Part shown: in pieces, positions 38,284 through 48,801 of the stretch
Layout: each line of letters opens with the position of its first letter
How positions within the stretch are numbered: the first letter of the stretch is position 1
NCBI RefSeq assembly: GCF_026212465.1
Contig: NC_080051.1
Span: forward strand, 17,313,062 to 17,377,061
Source: Amaranthus tricolor
Lineage: Eukaryota; Streptophyta; Magnoliopsida; Caryophyllales; Amaranthaceae
Reading direction: 5' to 3'
DNA length: 64,000 nt
Notes under the pieces: model-generated
The model's input: only the letters and a program-made list of their open reading frames with translations
The model's database searches: none
What the model was told of the DNA's origin: nothing
Translations under genes and position numbers: made by a program

Positions 38284-39476
38284 TAGCAATGGCCACAGGG
38301 CGGGTTATCCGGACATCGAACCAATTCCGAACCGTTGAAAAATCGTTCCGATACCGGAACCTTTTGTGACAGGTTTCGACAGAGGTGCATTTGACCCAGG
38401 GCAGGTGGGGCAAAGGCCTAGGACCTCATATTTCAGAAATTCGGTAGGTTTAAATTTATATTTAAATATTAAAAAAATAATAATAAAAAAATTAAGAGTC
38501 ATAGTGGAATATTATTGGCATGTAATGTTCGTGATTCATTGAATTAAAAGGATTGCAATTTGGGAGAGCTTGGTACCTAGTATTTAAGAATTGGGTTATA
38601 TTGCTCCATCTTAATTTTACTTATATTATTGCCAGTCCGTTTTGTATGAGACCGTCTCACGGTGAGATAACCTCAAAACAAGAAGCCCATAAGCTAAAAG
38701 TTTCTATTATTAGGCTATTTAACCTAAATCAAGTATGAGACATGACTCACAGTGAGACCGTCTCATTTAAAACTTTCTGATTAACATATTATAATAATGT
38801 TGCCACGAAAATATAAAACCGATAAAAAAGAAATTGAATTCAATAAATAAAAGAATCACAAAGTAATTTAACTTTTCGTGGATCTGATGAAAAACATTAT
38901 GAGGATAGTAATGGAAATTTTTTAGCTATGCCGATAAGGGGCCCTATTTTTAATCTCGCCCTTAGGCCACCGAAAGTTCAGAAACAGGCCTGGGTTTCGA
39001 ACCGAGAACGGTTAAGGTTCCAAAAAAATTATGACGAACTCGTAGAACCGATTACCGAAACCGCGAAGCTTAATGTTCAACTATATTTTCTCCCTCTTTT
39101 TTTATTAATCATCTTTATTATTAATTTATTATTTTTTCATTAACTTTATTTTTATCCTCCTTTTTAGTAAATATTTTGATAACAATTGACAAACAATAAA
39201 TTTCGATAATAATCAACAATGATATGTACTTTATATGATTGTTTATATTTATATTTAAAGCAAAAAAAAAGAATTGAACCGATGGTCTGACCTGCACAAC
39301 ACGGGAGTTAAACCGCTAAAAATTGAGTTCTCAACCGCTTAGGAATCATCTAGAACCACCTGGAACCGAAACCGAAATCCAACGGTCCGAAAATATGTAC
39401 CAGTTTTTAGGAACTGGAACCGATACTGAATGGAACCAAAACCGAAACTGGCCCAAATCGGACCGTGGCCTTCACT
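38284..39476. mobile_element. Non-autonomous hAT related to 26639-29679
   Basis: Starts TAGCAATGGCCACAGGGCGGG and, reverse-complemented, ends TAGTGAAGGCCACGGTCCG, the same termini as the 3 kb hAT. Flanks are TATGCAGT and TATATAGT, an 8-bp duplication differing at two adjacent positions. Both ends carry degenerate GAACCG/CCGGAAC motifs. There is no transposase; the frames inside are chance. It likely depended on a transposase of the type found at 27345-29120. Confidence 0.8.
38640..38765. repeat. GTGAGACCGTCTCA inverted-repeat insert inside the hAT relic
   Basis: GTATGAGACCGTCTCACGGTGAG and CATGACTCACAGTGAGACCGTCTCAT bracket about 80 bp. This short palindromic repeat lies within the non-autonomous hAT and is probably a nested MITE. 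Confidence 0.55.
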
Positions 39477-40085
39477 ATATATAGTTTAAATCGGTATAGA
39501 TAAACATTGAGTATATTGTACGTATATATATTTTTATTATAAGTTAGGTTAGAGAAAAGAAAAGTCAGGTGTTAATCGCATTTATGACCTTATCTTGAAA
39601 AGTAATATGCTCAAATAATTACTCCTTGTATATTTAATATGAATAATTACTAAGTATTTCATGCAAATAAAATTAAAATGTTTTATTAATTTAACCAAAC
39701 AAACTAAAAAGGAATTATTACTAAATAAAAAAAAGGAAAAAACAAATAAAAATTAAACAAACAAAAAACAAAAAATAATAAAACAACAACAAAATAATAC
39801 TACTAGGACTACTTTCTAGTTTTTTTATAAAAAAATTGATGAAGATATGATTTGAATTTACCACAAATTGCCGAATATAGTTTGTAGGCGGCATATATGA
39901 GGATAATAAATTTAGAGTCATTTTTAAATTTTATTAAAAAATGTGGCCCCTTTTAAGTAGCAGTGTAAATTATTTAAAAATTATTTTGTATTGATTGTTA
40001 TTTTGATCTGTCCTACTTAATTTGTATTATTTCTAATTTTTAATAATAATTAATTACTTTACTTTAATTTTATCCATATATTTTA
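39477..40085. other. Intergenic DNA, no gene recognised
   Basis: A-rich, low in complexity at 39720-39800. No supported features. Confidence 0.35.
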
Positions 40086-40451
40086 CTCCCTCCGTTCCTA
40101 TTTGTTCTTCCTATTTGGGTATTTCACAAAGATTAAGAAAAAGAGAATCTTTGGTGGTAGTGGGTATTATTTTAATTATATAATAGTGGGAAGTAATGAT
40201 TGTATTGGAAGTATGAGGTTGTAGTGGGTATTATTTTAATTAAATAGTAGTGTGAAGTAATGATTGTATTGGAAGTATGAGAGAGAAAATAATTATAAAT
40301 AAAAGAAAATGGGTACATTAAAAGAAAAGGGAGATTTTAAGGGGTAAAAGTGAGATAAAAACTTTCTAAAAATAGAATGTATTCTAAAGTGGAAGAACTT
40401 TTGAAACTACCCGTTATAGTAATGTGGAAGATCAAAAAGGAACGGAGGGAG
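40086..40451 (+). mobile_element. Stowaway MITE (366 bp)
   Basis: CTCCCTCCGTTCC...GGAACGGAGGGAG perfect termini, TA on both sides. A direct repeat GTGGGTATTATTTTAATTA...GAAGTAATGATTGTATTGGAAGTATGA is duplicated internally (40160-40220 and 40217-40280). Confidence 0.92.
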
Positions 40452-42197
40452 TAATACTTTTTTAATTTTGCATTGTCACTCTTCTTCATTATCAATGATT
40501 ACCTTTTTCTTAAAAATCATAACTTTTCTCTTTACTCTTAATTGATGGGACAGAGAAATTACTTCAATTGAAGACTTAAGTAGCTGTTTATTCTGAATAA
40601 GGTCTAATTAAATGCCACGTAATAGTCAACCATCTTTTTATATACAACAATTCATTCATCAAAAACTGCTACTCCTCATCCTAAGTCCTAAGCCTAACCA
40701 ACGGTGATTTTGGCACTACATTCAATGTTGTATTTATTGGAGATTTTGGAACTCTTTGACTATTGGACACCGTTCCTCTTTTATTCTCCTTTTATGACTT
40801 TCTTCATTCGGGTCATAAAACCATCGTTTCAGACGAAGTCATTGGGTTGGAACGGATTTCGGCAACGGCTCATACTCGGATTAGATCTATTAGTTAGAGT
40901 TGTCTTCGATCTATAATTAGTTGATTTTTCCGAGCACAAATCGGATTTAAACTATTTTTTGAATAAGTATCGGGCACAAATTAGTCAATATTTACTTTTC
41001 AAATCTACTTTATAACAATGTTGGGGTTTAGAATTGTTTATTTTTAGTAGTTCAAAAGCATTATAGGGTTTGCTTGTAAACATTAATAGTGTATATGACC
41101 ATTATTTGATACTCCTATTAATTTATAGTTGATATCGATATTATGGAAAATCTTATTCATTTATAAATAATACTTACTCTTTTTGTTATCTAAAGATCAT
41201 AATACTTTTCATTTTTGTTTGTTCATTTAACTTTGTTGATTTTTATTTTGGGTAATAATCTCATGACTTTCTTAAATTCTTCTTCATATACTTTCTTTTA
41301 TTTCTCATTCTTTTAACTTCATTATCTGCAATATATTCTTATGCGTGTAAAAGTGGATTATTACAATACCTCAGAAACACGTTATTGAATAAATGAATAT
41401 AGAGTCATTTGAGATACTTCCGAATTTTGGGCTCAAATTTTATAGAAATAAAACATGAGGTTTTGAAATACTCATTACATTTTGGTTATTAACAATATTC
41501 GTCGTTTATTTTACATATTGCGGTTAATGTGTAAGACAAAATATAGTCAATTAGGATCTTATTTGAATTGTCTAATCAAATCATCATCATCATCATCATA
41601 ATACCCAGTGTATCCCGATTATAGAATTAGCTATGATTAGGGTCTGGGGTTGTCTAATCGCATATTTTATAATATGAAATTTTTAGTTGTGTATAGTTAA
41701 ATATATAAATGATCAAAATGACACTATTAGAAAACATAATAAGTCAAATATAACAAATATAATAAAACGAAAGAAGTATAAAAAAATTTGTACTATTATT
41801 TTTTCAAGTACTTCTTAGAAATCAGAATTGATCTTATATAGTAAGGAATTAAGGATTTATATTTACTATTTTACCTAACACTTACAAAATATCGAAACCA
41901 CACTCCGTAAATAAGAATACTTGTCAACTATTTTCACAGAAGACTTTTGCAATGGTTGATAACTTGATAGAAGTATTACAAAGTCTATGTTCAACGGCGC
42001 TAAAATTTGTCATGATGATCATGAAGAACAATCACGTGTATTTTGAATTTAGTTTGGTGTAGTCAAGTCGGTATACACGTATCGATACGTAGTCGTATTA
42101 ACTGGCATGGATGTGCCAACATAGTATGAAAATAGCTGTATAAATTTGACTTAAATTTGACTTGTTATATGGATTCTTCCTTTCATTATATTTGATA
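40452..42197. other. Intergenic DNA with a possible SINE scrap
   Basis: At about 41578-41655, (CAT)n then AATACCCAGTGTATCCCG and AGGGTCTGGGG resemble the widespread plant SINE wording 'CCCAGTGTAATCCCACAAGTGGGGTCTGGGG', truncated. The rest shows no gene. Confidence 0.35.
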
Positions 42198-42524
42198 CTT
42201 CCTCCGTTCCATAATATCCGCTATATTTTCTATTTTTGGCAATTTTATATTACTTGCTACATTTCTGTTTTTAGTAATAAAACAATCATTTAAAGGTCTA
42301 CCTACCCCTATTTTTATCCTACTCTATACTCTATACTTTATAATAAAATATTATACTATACTCTATAAAGTAACCTAACAACCTATTTTTCCTTTTTCTT
42401 TTTCAATTAACAATAATAAAATACTACACTCTATAAAGTAAACAATCAGCTACAGTGTAGGTCAATCACTTTTCTTAATCCCCGTGCCCATGCAAATGTA
42501 GCGACTAAAACGGAACGGAGGAAG
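42198..42524 (+). mobile_element. Stowaway MITE (327 bp)
   Basis: CTTCCTCCGTTCC...GGAACGGAGGAAG with TA on both sides. Body includes TTATATTACTTGCTACATTT and CCCATGCAAATGTAGC, shared in inverse order with 48094-48356. Confidence 0.9.
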
Positions 42525-42530
42525 TACATA

Positions 42531-42803
42531 CTCCCTCCTATTCACCTTAGGAGTCCCATTTGACTTTTTACGAATTTTAAGGAGAGTCAAAAGTGGGACC
42601 CTAAGGCTAGGAAAGAGAGTGGTATTATGGGTTTTTTAATGTAAGGGAGGAAAATTAGTATGGGTAATGGAGGGTATAATTGAAAATAAGATAAAGTTAA
42701 TAAGTACATAAAAGTCAAAAACCCATACCAAAAATAGAAATGGGACAATTAAGGTGACTTGACCATAAAAGAAAATGAGACACATAAGCTGAATAGGAGG
42801 GAG
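42531..42803 (+). mobile_element. Stowaway MITE (273 bp), next to the previous one
   Basis: CTCCCTCCTATTCACCTTAGG...AAGCTGAATAGGAGGGAG with TA on both sides. Same subfamily as 5580-5838. Only six bases (TACATA, two TA duplications plus CA) separate it from the neighbouring Stowaway. Confidence 0.92.
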
Positions 42804-43249
42804 TATTACTTATGTCTTGAACTATTATTAAATAAAAATGATTAGAATTTGATATAATGAAAGTATGCGATTAAACGATTTAAATAAGATTTTACTTGAC
42901 TATATTTCTTCTTACATATTACCAATACCCGCAATATATAAAATAAGCTTGAAAGATCTATAGTACCAATATGTCTAATGTAGCGAGTATATCAGAACGG
43001 AAGAAGGAGTATTTCTGTTCACTTTTTGTCTAATTTTTAAGGTAATTTTTTATTTTCAATATCTTTAATACTATTACATCATAAAAAATTATAAAAAATA
43101 TAGGATTAACAAAATACATTAAAACAAAATTTTTTTGATCTTACATAAATTTATTATATCTTTTATATTTATTTTCTATCATTGAAATTTACTTTGAAGA
43201 ACGAATAGTAAAAGTTAGTATATGTTAATTTAGTTCCTATAGGGAAGTA

Positions 43250-43508
43250 CTTCCTCCGTTCCATTATACTTGCTACACTTTATTTTTTTATGCAGTCCAA
43301 TGTGTAACTTTAATTAATTATATCTTAAGATACACTTAACTAAAAATTATAAAAATTTGATATTATGAAAGTATCCGATTAGACGACTCAAATAAGATCT
43401 CACCTGACTATATTTTATATAACACATTAGCCGTAATATATAAAATAAGTTTGAAAAATAAACATTACCGATAATTCTTATGCAACGATTATTTCAGAAT
43501 GAAGGAAG
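43250..43508 (+). mobile_element. Stowaway MITE (259 bp)
   Basis: CTTCCTCCGTTCCATTATAC...TTTCAGAATGAAGGAAG with TA on both sides. Body has AATTATATCTTAAGATACACTTAACTAAAAATTATAAAAATTTGATATT. Confidence 0.85.
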
Positions 43509-43684
43509 TATGTTATTAGCACTCTTGGAGGTGTTTACGTGCATCGCTCAAAAATCTATATGTGTTTCTATAAAAAAGAAATTGTTAAACAAAAATATTC
43601 CATTTTGTCAATTTGACTTGTCACTTATTTTTTTCCTTTTTACGGAGAGGTCTTACTTTTTGAGGGTAAAATTAATTGTATAAG

Positions 43685-43762
43685 TATGAATTTTCTGTCA
43701 TCTTCTCTCTATGAATTTTCTATCACCTTTCCTCTATGAATTTTCTATCACCTTCCCTCATA
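43685..43762 (+). repeat. 26-bp tandem repeat, three copies
   Basis: TATGAATTTTCTATCACCTT(T/C)CCTC, with small changes, three times in a row. Confidence 0.85.
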
Positions 43763-44812
43763 AAGACCCTATTTTTGAGCGGAATATTTAGTTGTTGATG
43801 ATAATAATGACATTTTGTCACTTTGGTATGTGCCTTTGCTTATTTGTTGTCTTATTGTGTTTTTTATGTTTTTAATTAATTTTCCATGTATATTACTATA
43901 AATTGAATTGTATTTATTTAAATAGAATTATTTTTTTTTAAATATAAATATTTTTATTTTGAAATGAAGAAAATACAATCTTATGTTTTCTTTAAACTAT
44001 AGAGAACAGTTTTATTACATGTATTTTATTGCAACATTAGGAGTATATTTTTGGCGAAATCATAATATCTATGGACATATTTGAATACAAACTTGTGTTA
44101 GAGACTTAAATTATTAGCAAGATGATCAAGTGGTTATTAACTACCTAAAATACTAGATTTCACAGTGGTGGAGTAAATATTTTAAATGCCTTACTTACTT
44201 TTTTGATGTCTTTTAAAATAGGGTCTTTTATTATATTTAAAAATAAAATTTTTTCTACTTCGAGAAAATAATTCAAAACAAAATAAATTGTAACATTATA
44301 TTACTTCAAATACAAAATTACTTTACAAATAAATTAATATTTTAGGTTTCTTATTTTTGGGGCCCTAAACGGTTGACTACTTCGGAATGCCTAAGAGGCC
44401 GCCCTACTAGATCAAGCATATTTTGTGATATATGGTCATGGTGTGAAGATAATTGAACAAATCAAGAGAACTTACACTTTAAATGACCAAGTAAAGAGAG
44501 CGTAACTTTTCAGGCTCAATGTTTAAGATTTATGATGCTTCATAGTAAATGCAATTTGACTTTTAATATCAATATCAATGTTTAAAGCTAAAAAAATTAA
44601 ATCAATTTAAGATTTAATGCTGGTTAACACAATAATTACTGATATGAATGTGTACTTAAGAATGTAGAGGGAACACAAATTTTGAAAAAGAAAAAGACAA
44701 CTTTTAATCCTTGAAATTATATGATGGAAAATTATGAAAATAGTTTTTCTCTTATTTGTAATTTTCATCTCTTATTGTTATTTGTTAAGTAGCTTAGTAG
44801 GCGTATATGTAG
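43763..44812. other. Intergenic DNA, no gene recognised
   Basis: AT-rich; no supported exon or transposon end. Confidence 0.35.
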
Positions 44813-44965
44813 GGTGTTCAAAACCAGATATCGGATCGATCCGGATCCGGATATCCGGTTTTCGGATACCTAAAAATGTGACCCGGTTCAATTAAATCGG
44901 GTATCCAAATTTCGAATACCCGATTTAATCCGGGTCGAAAACCGAATATCCAGTTTTATTTAATA
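44813..44965 (+). mobile_element. hAT-like terminus with clustered ATCCGGAT motifs
   Basis: TAGGGTGTTCAAAACCAGATATCGGATCGATCCGGATCC, then repeated CCGGTT, GGGTATCC, GAATACCCGAT and CCGGGTCGAAAACCG motifs. TAGGGTGTTCAAA is a common hAT terminus. The partner end was not found; 44966-45200 may be its interior. Confidence 0.55.
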
Positions 44966-45662
44966 CCTTAAACATGCGTTTTTCTTCCTTTTAGAACCGA
45001 AATACTTCATATTACAGTTCCATTAGTATTTATTTAGCACTAAACTAAACTACTCCTATATCATTCTATATATACCATTTCCATTAGCACTAAGCTAAAC
45101 TATATCATTCAATATATTACAATTAAAACTAAACTAGTCTAAATTAAATTAAATTAAACTGAAATTTAGAACAATGAACATTCAACATATTAAATATGAA
45201 AAAAATACTTGCTAAAATTAAGAAAATACCACATTAATTAATCGGTACATTAATTGTCTTTAATTTTAATTAATCATTTAACATGAGTAAAATCAATTTT
45301 TTTACATTAGTTGAACGATGATCACATTATCATAACATTTTAGAGAGAATATATTAATTATGATAGTATCACATATGTTATTTTAAGGAAAAATTATGAT
45401 TATATTTCCTTTTATTTACTAGTACTGCCTTATTTGCTTTTTGAACACTATTTATCGATCAGTTATAATTTGTGTTTTATTCTTAATTTATAAATTAAAA
45501 TATAATCAAGTGGAATCTTTTTTAATTCGTCAAAATGTAATTTTATTAATATCATAATTTTTACTTGCTCAAATAAATTAGAGAATTAGAATTAAAATAG
45601 TACATTGGCAAACATTCAAAATGATTAAATAGAACAATAATAGTGATTGCAGTAGATATATA

Positions 45663-45911
45663 CTTCCTCCGTTTCAAATTACTTGGAACTTTTATTTTTT
45701 TTTACTTAGTCCAATGCGCTAATTCAATTCTTAATATTTCTAATTATGTATAATAAAAAATTATAAAATTTTGATATTAATAATCTTTGTTTCGAGACAA
45801 TTATTTCTAATTATGTTTTAACTTATAGATTATAAATTAATTACAAATTAAAAATAATAAGTAAATAGTGTAAATATTACTAATGTTAGAACTAATTTGA
45901 AACAGAGGAAA
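45663..45911 (+). mobile_element. Stowaway MITE (249 bp)
   Basis: CTTCCTCCGTTTCAAATTACTTGG...TTTGAAACAGAGGAAA with TA on both sides. Confidence 0.85.
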
Positions 45912-46284
45912 TACATTCAATAGCATTAGTGAAATACTAATATTCTCATATCACTTTCACATTAGAACCAAGAAGCACCCCATATAAAAAAATTGGAAAA
46001 AATAATGAGATAGTTGACTTGAAAACCATAAATAATCTTTACGGAATAGGAGTATTTAATAGATGTAGCAACTAGAATTCACAATCAATCAAGCCATAAA
46101 TTAGAAAACAGAAAAAAAAATACTCCTATAATACTATTGTAAAAGAAAATCCTTTTATATTAATAGCGTGTTGAATTCTATAATTACGAAAAGGGTGTGC
46201 GTGGTTTAGAAGCTCTAACTAGTCAACGCCAACCTAACCAGTTTGCTGGAAGTATCCCACACTTCACATTTCTCTTGTCTAAGT

Positions 46285-46520
46285 GCAACCAATGTCGTAC
46301 TACTTTTTCCATTTCATTCAATTGGAAAAAAATGACAATAAAAAACTAGCAAGTCTAAATATATGATTTCAATTCACAATGTAATGAAAATCATTTTGTC
46401 TACATTTGAATAAGTATCATCCTTTCATTGTTTTAAGTCTATTATATGCGTAATGAAAATTGAATCTTGAATGAAAATTGAATTTCGAATCTTTTTATGA
46501 GAGTGAAAGATAACGTAAAA
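46285..46520 (+). repeat. Diverged duplicate, copy 1
   Basis: GTCGTACTACTTTTTCCATTTCATTCAATTGGAAAAAAATGA...AACTAGCA...GAGTGAAAGATAA matches copy 2 at 47005-47215 in order. Confidence 0.7.
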
Positions 46521-46716
46521 TGTATTTGTTCATGTTATTGGATTAATTTCAGATCAGGTGTTTCAGGTTCATTGTAAATCAGGTCTTGTGTCCACATTTA
46601 TTTGTATATTATTTTAATTCACTTTAAAGTCTAGTTAAGTCAGGTTTGGTTCCGATGTCGGATAACATCGGGTAATCGGATCCGTTTTGATCACATGTTC
46701 ATAAAGTTCTCTACTA

Positions 46717-46974
46717 CTCCCTCAGTTCATTTTTGTTTGTCCACTTTACTTTTTAAATGCATTTCAAATTATATTTTGAGTCTCAATATATCTTAGTATG
46801 CATTTAAAAAAATTATAGAAATTATGTATTAAAATTCTTTGCATCAATACAAATTTAATAAAATCTCACATGAATATATTTTGTCTTTAATATATATAGT
46901 TTAAAAATTAAATTTAAATTTCTTTTTTAAAGTGAAAAAATTTAAAATAGACAAAAAAAAAAAAACGAAAGGAG
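46717..46974 (+). mobile_element. Stowaway MITE (258 bp)
   Basis: CTCCCTCAGTTCATTTTTGTTTGTCC...ACGAAAGGAG with TA on both sides. It lies between the two copies of the local duplication. Confidence 0.8.
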
Positions 46975-47004
46975 TACTAAATTAGCCCATAATTCACTTG
47001 TCCA

Positions 47005-47215
47005 ACTTTAACCTGTGTCGTACTAAGTTTTCCATTTCATTCAATTAGAAAAAATGAAAATAAAAACTAGCACCTAAAAAGATATCAATTCTCAAATGAC
47101 AGATGAAAATTGGATTTTATATCTCGATTGGATTAAGTATTTTTTTTTCACTATTAGTATTTACTAAGTCTACGTAGTGAAAACAAATCCTTTCCACAGG
47201 AGTGAAAGATAAAAC
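47005..47215 (+). repeat. Diverged duplicate, copy 2
   Basis: GTCGTACTAAGTTTTCCATTTCATTCAATTAGAAAAAATGAAAATAAAAACTAGCA...GAGTGAAAGATAA. Offset from copy 1 is about 715 bp. Confidence 0.7.
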
Positions 47216-48093
47216 TCTCTATTACTATCGATCCATAATTTTCGATTTTAAATAAATATTAATACCTAAATGAATTATAGAGAAACAAAATCTCATTAAG
47301 TTTTTCTTAGTTTGCACATTTTCATATTTGTGATAATGTTCCCACTCTTTCAATTTTAATCTACAAATATATTACGTTATTTCATCTCATCTACTCATTT
47401 CTTCCACACACTTATATTTCATCCTATTTCTCAAATATAGATTAAATAGTTTGGCACATTCACATTTAATTTCATATAATGCATTAGTTTGATCATTATA
47501 TTTTGAGTTACACATAACTATAATTTTAAAAATTTAACATTATAAATGTATATGACAAAACGATTCAAATAAGATCATACTTGAACACATTTTTTCTTAT
47601 ACTTTAACACAATATACTTCTATAAAGTAAGTTTGAATTATAAATAGGAGTGTAAACCCTTCTCCAGTATTATAATGAAAATTATAAATGTAATTGTTGT
47701 GTTTGGAAAATATAATTTCATTCGAACTTTTAAATTTGGCTCAAAATTACTGTTGACAAATAAAAAAGTTTAAATTTGAATTTGACTAAAATATTCACTT
47801 TTTACATCCTCAATGCACAACTTTAATATCTCTATTTATTTATATTTGACTTTTGATGTCTCCCAATGTACAACTTCAATTGTTTTTAATTGTTAATATT
47901 TCTATTTGCGTTTATCAAATAATTATGAAAATTACAAATTAATAGTAGTATATTTTAGATCGAGACAATTCAAATAAAATCCTATATAAATATGTTTTAA
48001 CTTATAGATTAACGACAATATAGATATTAAATTTTACTGATAAAAAAATAAACGATAGTCAAATGAAGCAAAATTTTAACAACGGATGAAGTA
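47216..48093. other. Intergenic DNA with worn Stowaway-like bodies
   Basis: 47490-47660 and 47820-48090 contain TTTGATCATTATATTTTGAGTTACACATAACTATAATTTT-like and CAATTCAAATAAAATCCTATA-like Stowaway interiors without clean ends. No gene is seen. Confidence 0.4.
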
Positions 48094-48356
48094 CTTCCTC
48101 TGTTCCGTTTTTATTGCTACATTTGCATAGACATAAAAATTAAGAAAATGTGGGCACAACATATAAACTACAATTATACCCTATATTTTAATTCTTAACT
48201 GAAGAAGGAAAAAAGTTAATGAGGTATAAAATAAGATAAAAAAAGAAGTAAAGTAAATATTTATATAATTATTTAATTATTATAAATAAAAATATAGCAA
48301 GTAATATAAAATTGTCAAAAATAAAAAATGTAATAAGTTTTATGCAAGAGAGGAAA
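48094..48356 (+). mobile_element. Stowaway MITE (263 bp) upstream of the PP2C gene
   Basis: CTTCCTCTGTTCCGTTTTTATTGCTACATTTGCATAG...TGCAAGAGAGGAAA with TA on both sides. It ends about 445 bp before the phosphatase start codon. Confidence 0.85.
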
Positions 48357-48411
48357 TATACGACCAAAAGAAGCACTTAAAAAAAAAAGCAAAAAAGGAA
48401 AGAAAACCCAA

Positions 48412-48801
48412 ATGAAAACAAAAGGCTTCCCTCAACACACAGAAAAAAGGAAGGAAGGAAGCATCCACCCTTTCATATCATTTCAAAACCTCTCTATTTA
48501 TTTTACTCAAAAGTCAACTCTCTCTTTCTTCTTTCATTCTCACTCCTCTTTTCTCTCTCCTCCAACCACCCCTCTACTTCCCTTCCCTTCCCTTCCCTGC
48601 ACTCTCCATTTTTTTCACTTCACATTACCAACAAATCCAAATCAAAACACAATTACTTTCTTTCAATCTCTTCATTTTTTAGCTATGAAAATTGGACTAT
48701 AACAGAGCTCCATTCCTTTTTAGTACCCACAAAAAAAATAATATTCTATCCATCATATTCAATCTTCTTTTCTCATTAATTTATCATATCTAACAAAAGA
48801 A
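48412..48801 (+). promoter_or_regulatory. Leader and probable core promoter of the PP2C gene
   Basis: CTCTCTATTTATTTTAC at about 48491-48507 is a plausible TATA region. Then comes a long CT-rich leader (CTCTCTTTCTTCTTTC, CCCTTCCCTTCCCTTCCC). A five-codon upstream ORF (ATG 48685, TAA 48700-48702, peptide MKIGL) lies 99 bp before the main ATG. In the same frame an open stretch runs back to an ATG at 48412, which would be a longer uORF only if transcription began above it. The main start context is AAAGAAATGGG. Confidence 0.5.

Noticed and set aside
41578..41655. Complete SINE
   Set aside because: Only the (CAT)n plus CCCAGTGTATCCC...GGGTCTGGGG wording is present; no A/B boxes or tail could be assigned.
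48412..48702. 96-codon frame just upstream of the PP2C start as a separate gene
   Set aside because: It lies in the CT-rich leader, has no domain, and is out of frame with the main ORF; kept only as possible uORF sequence.
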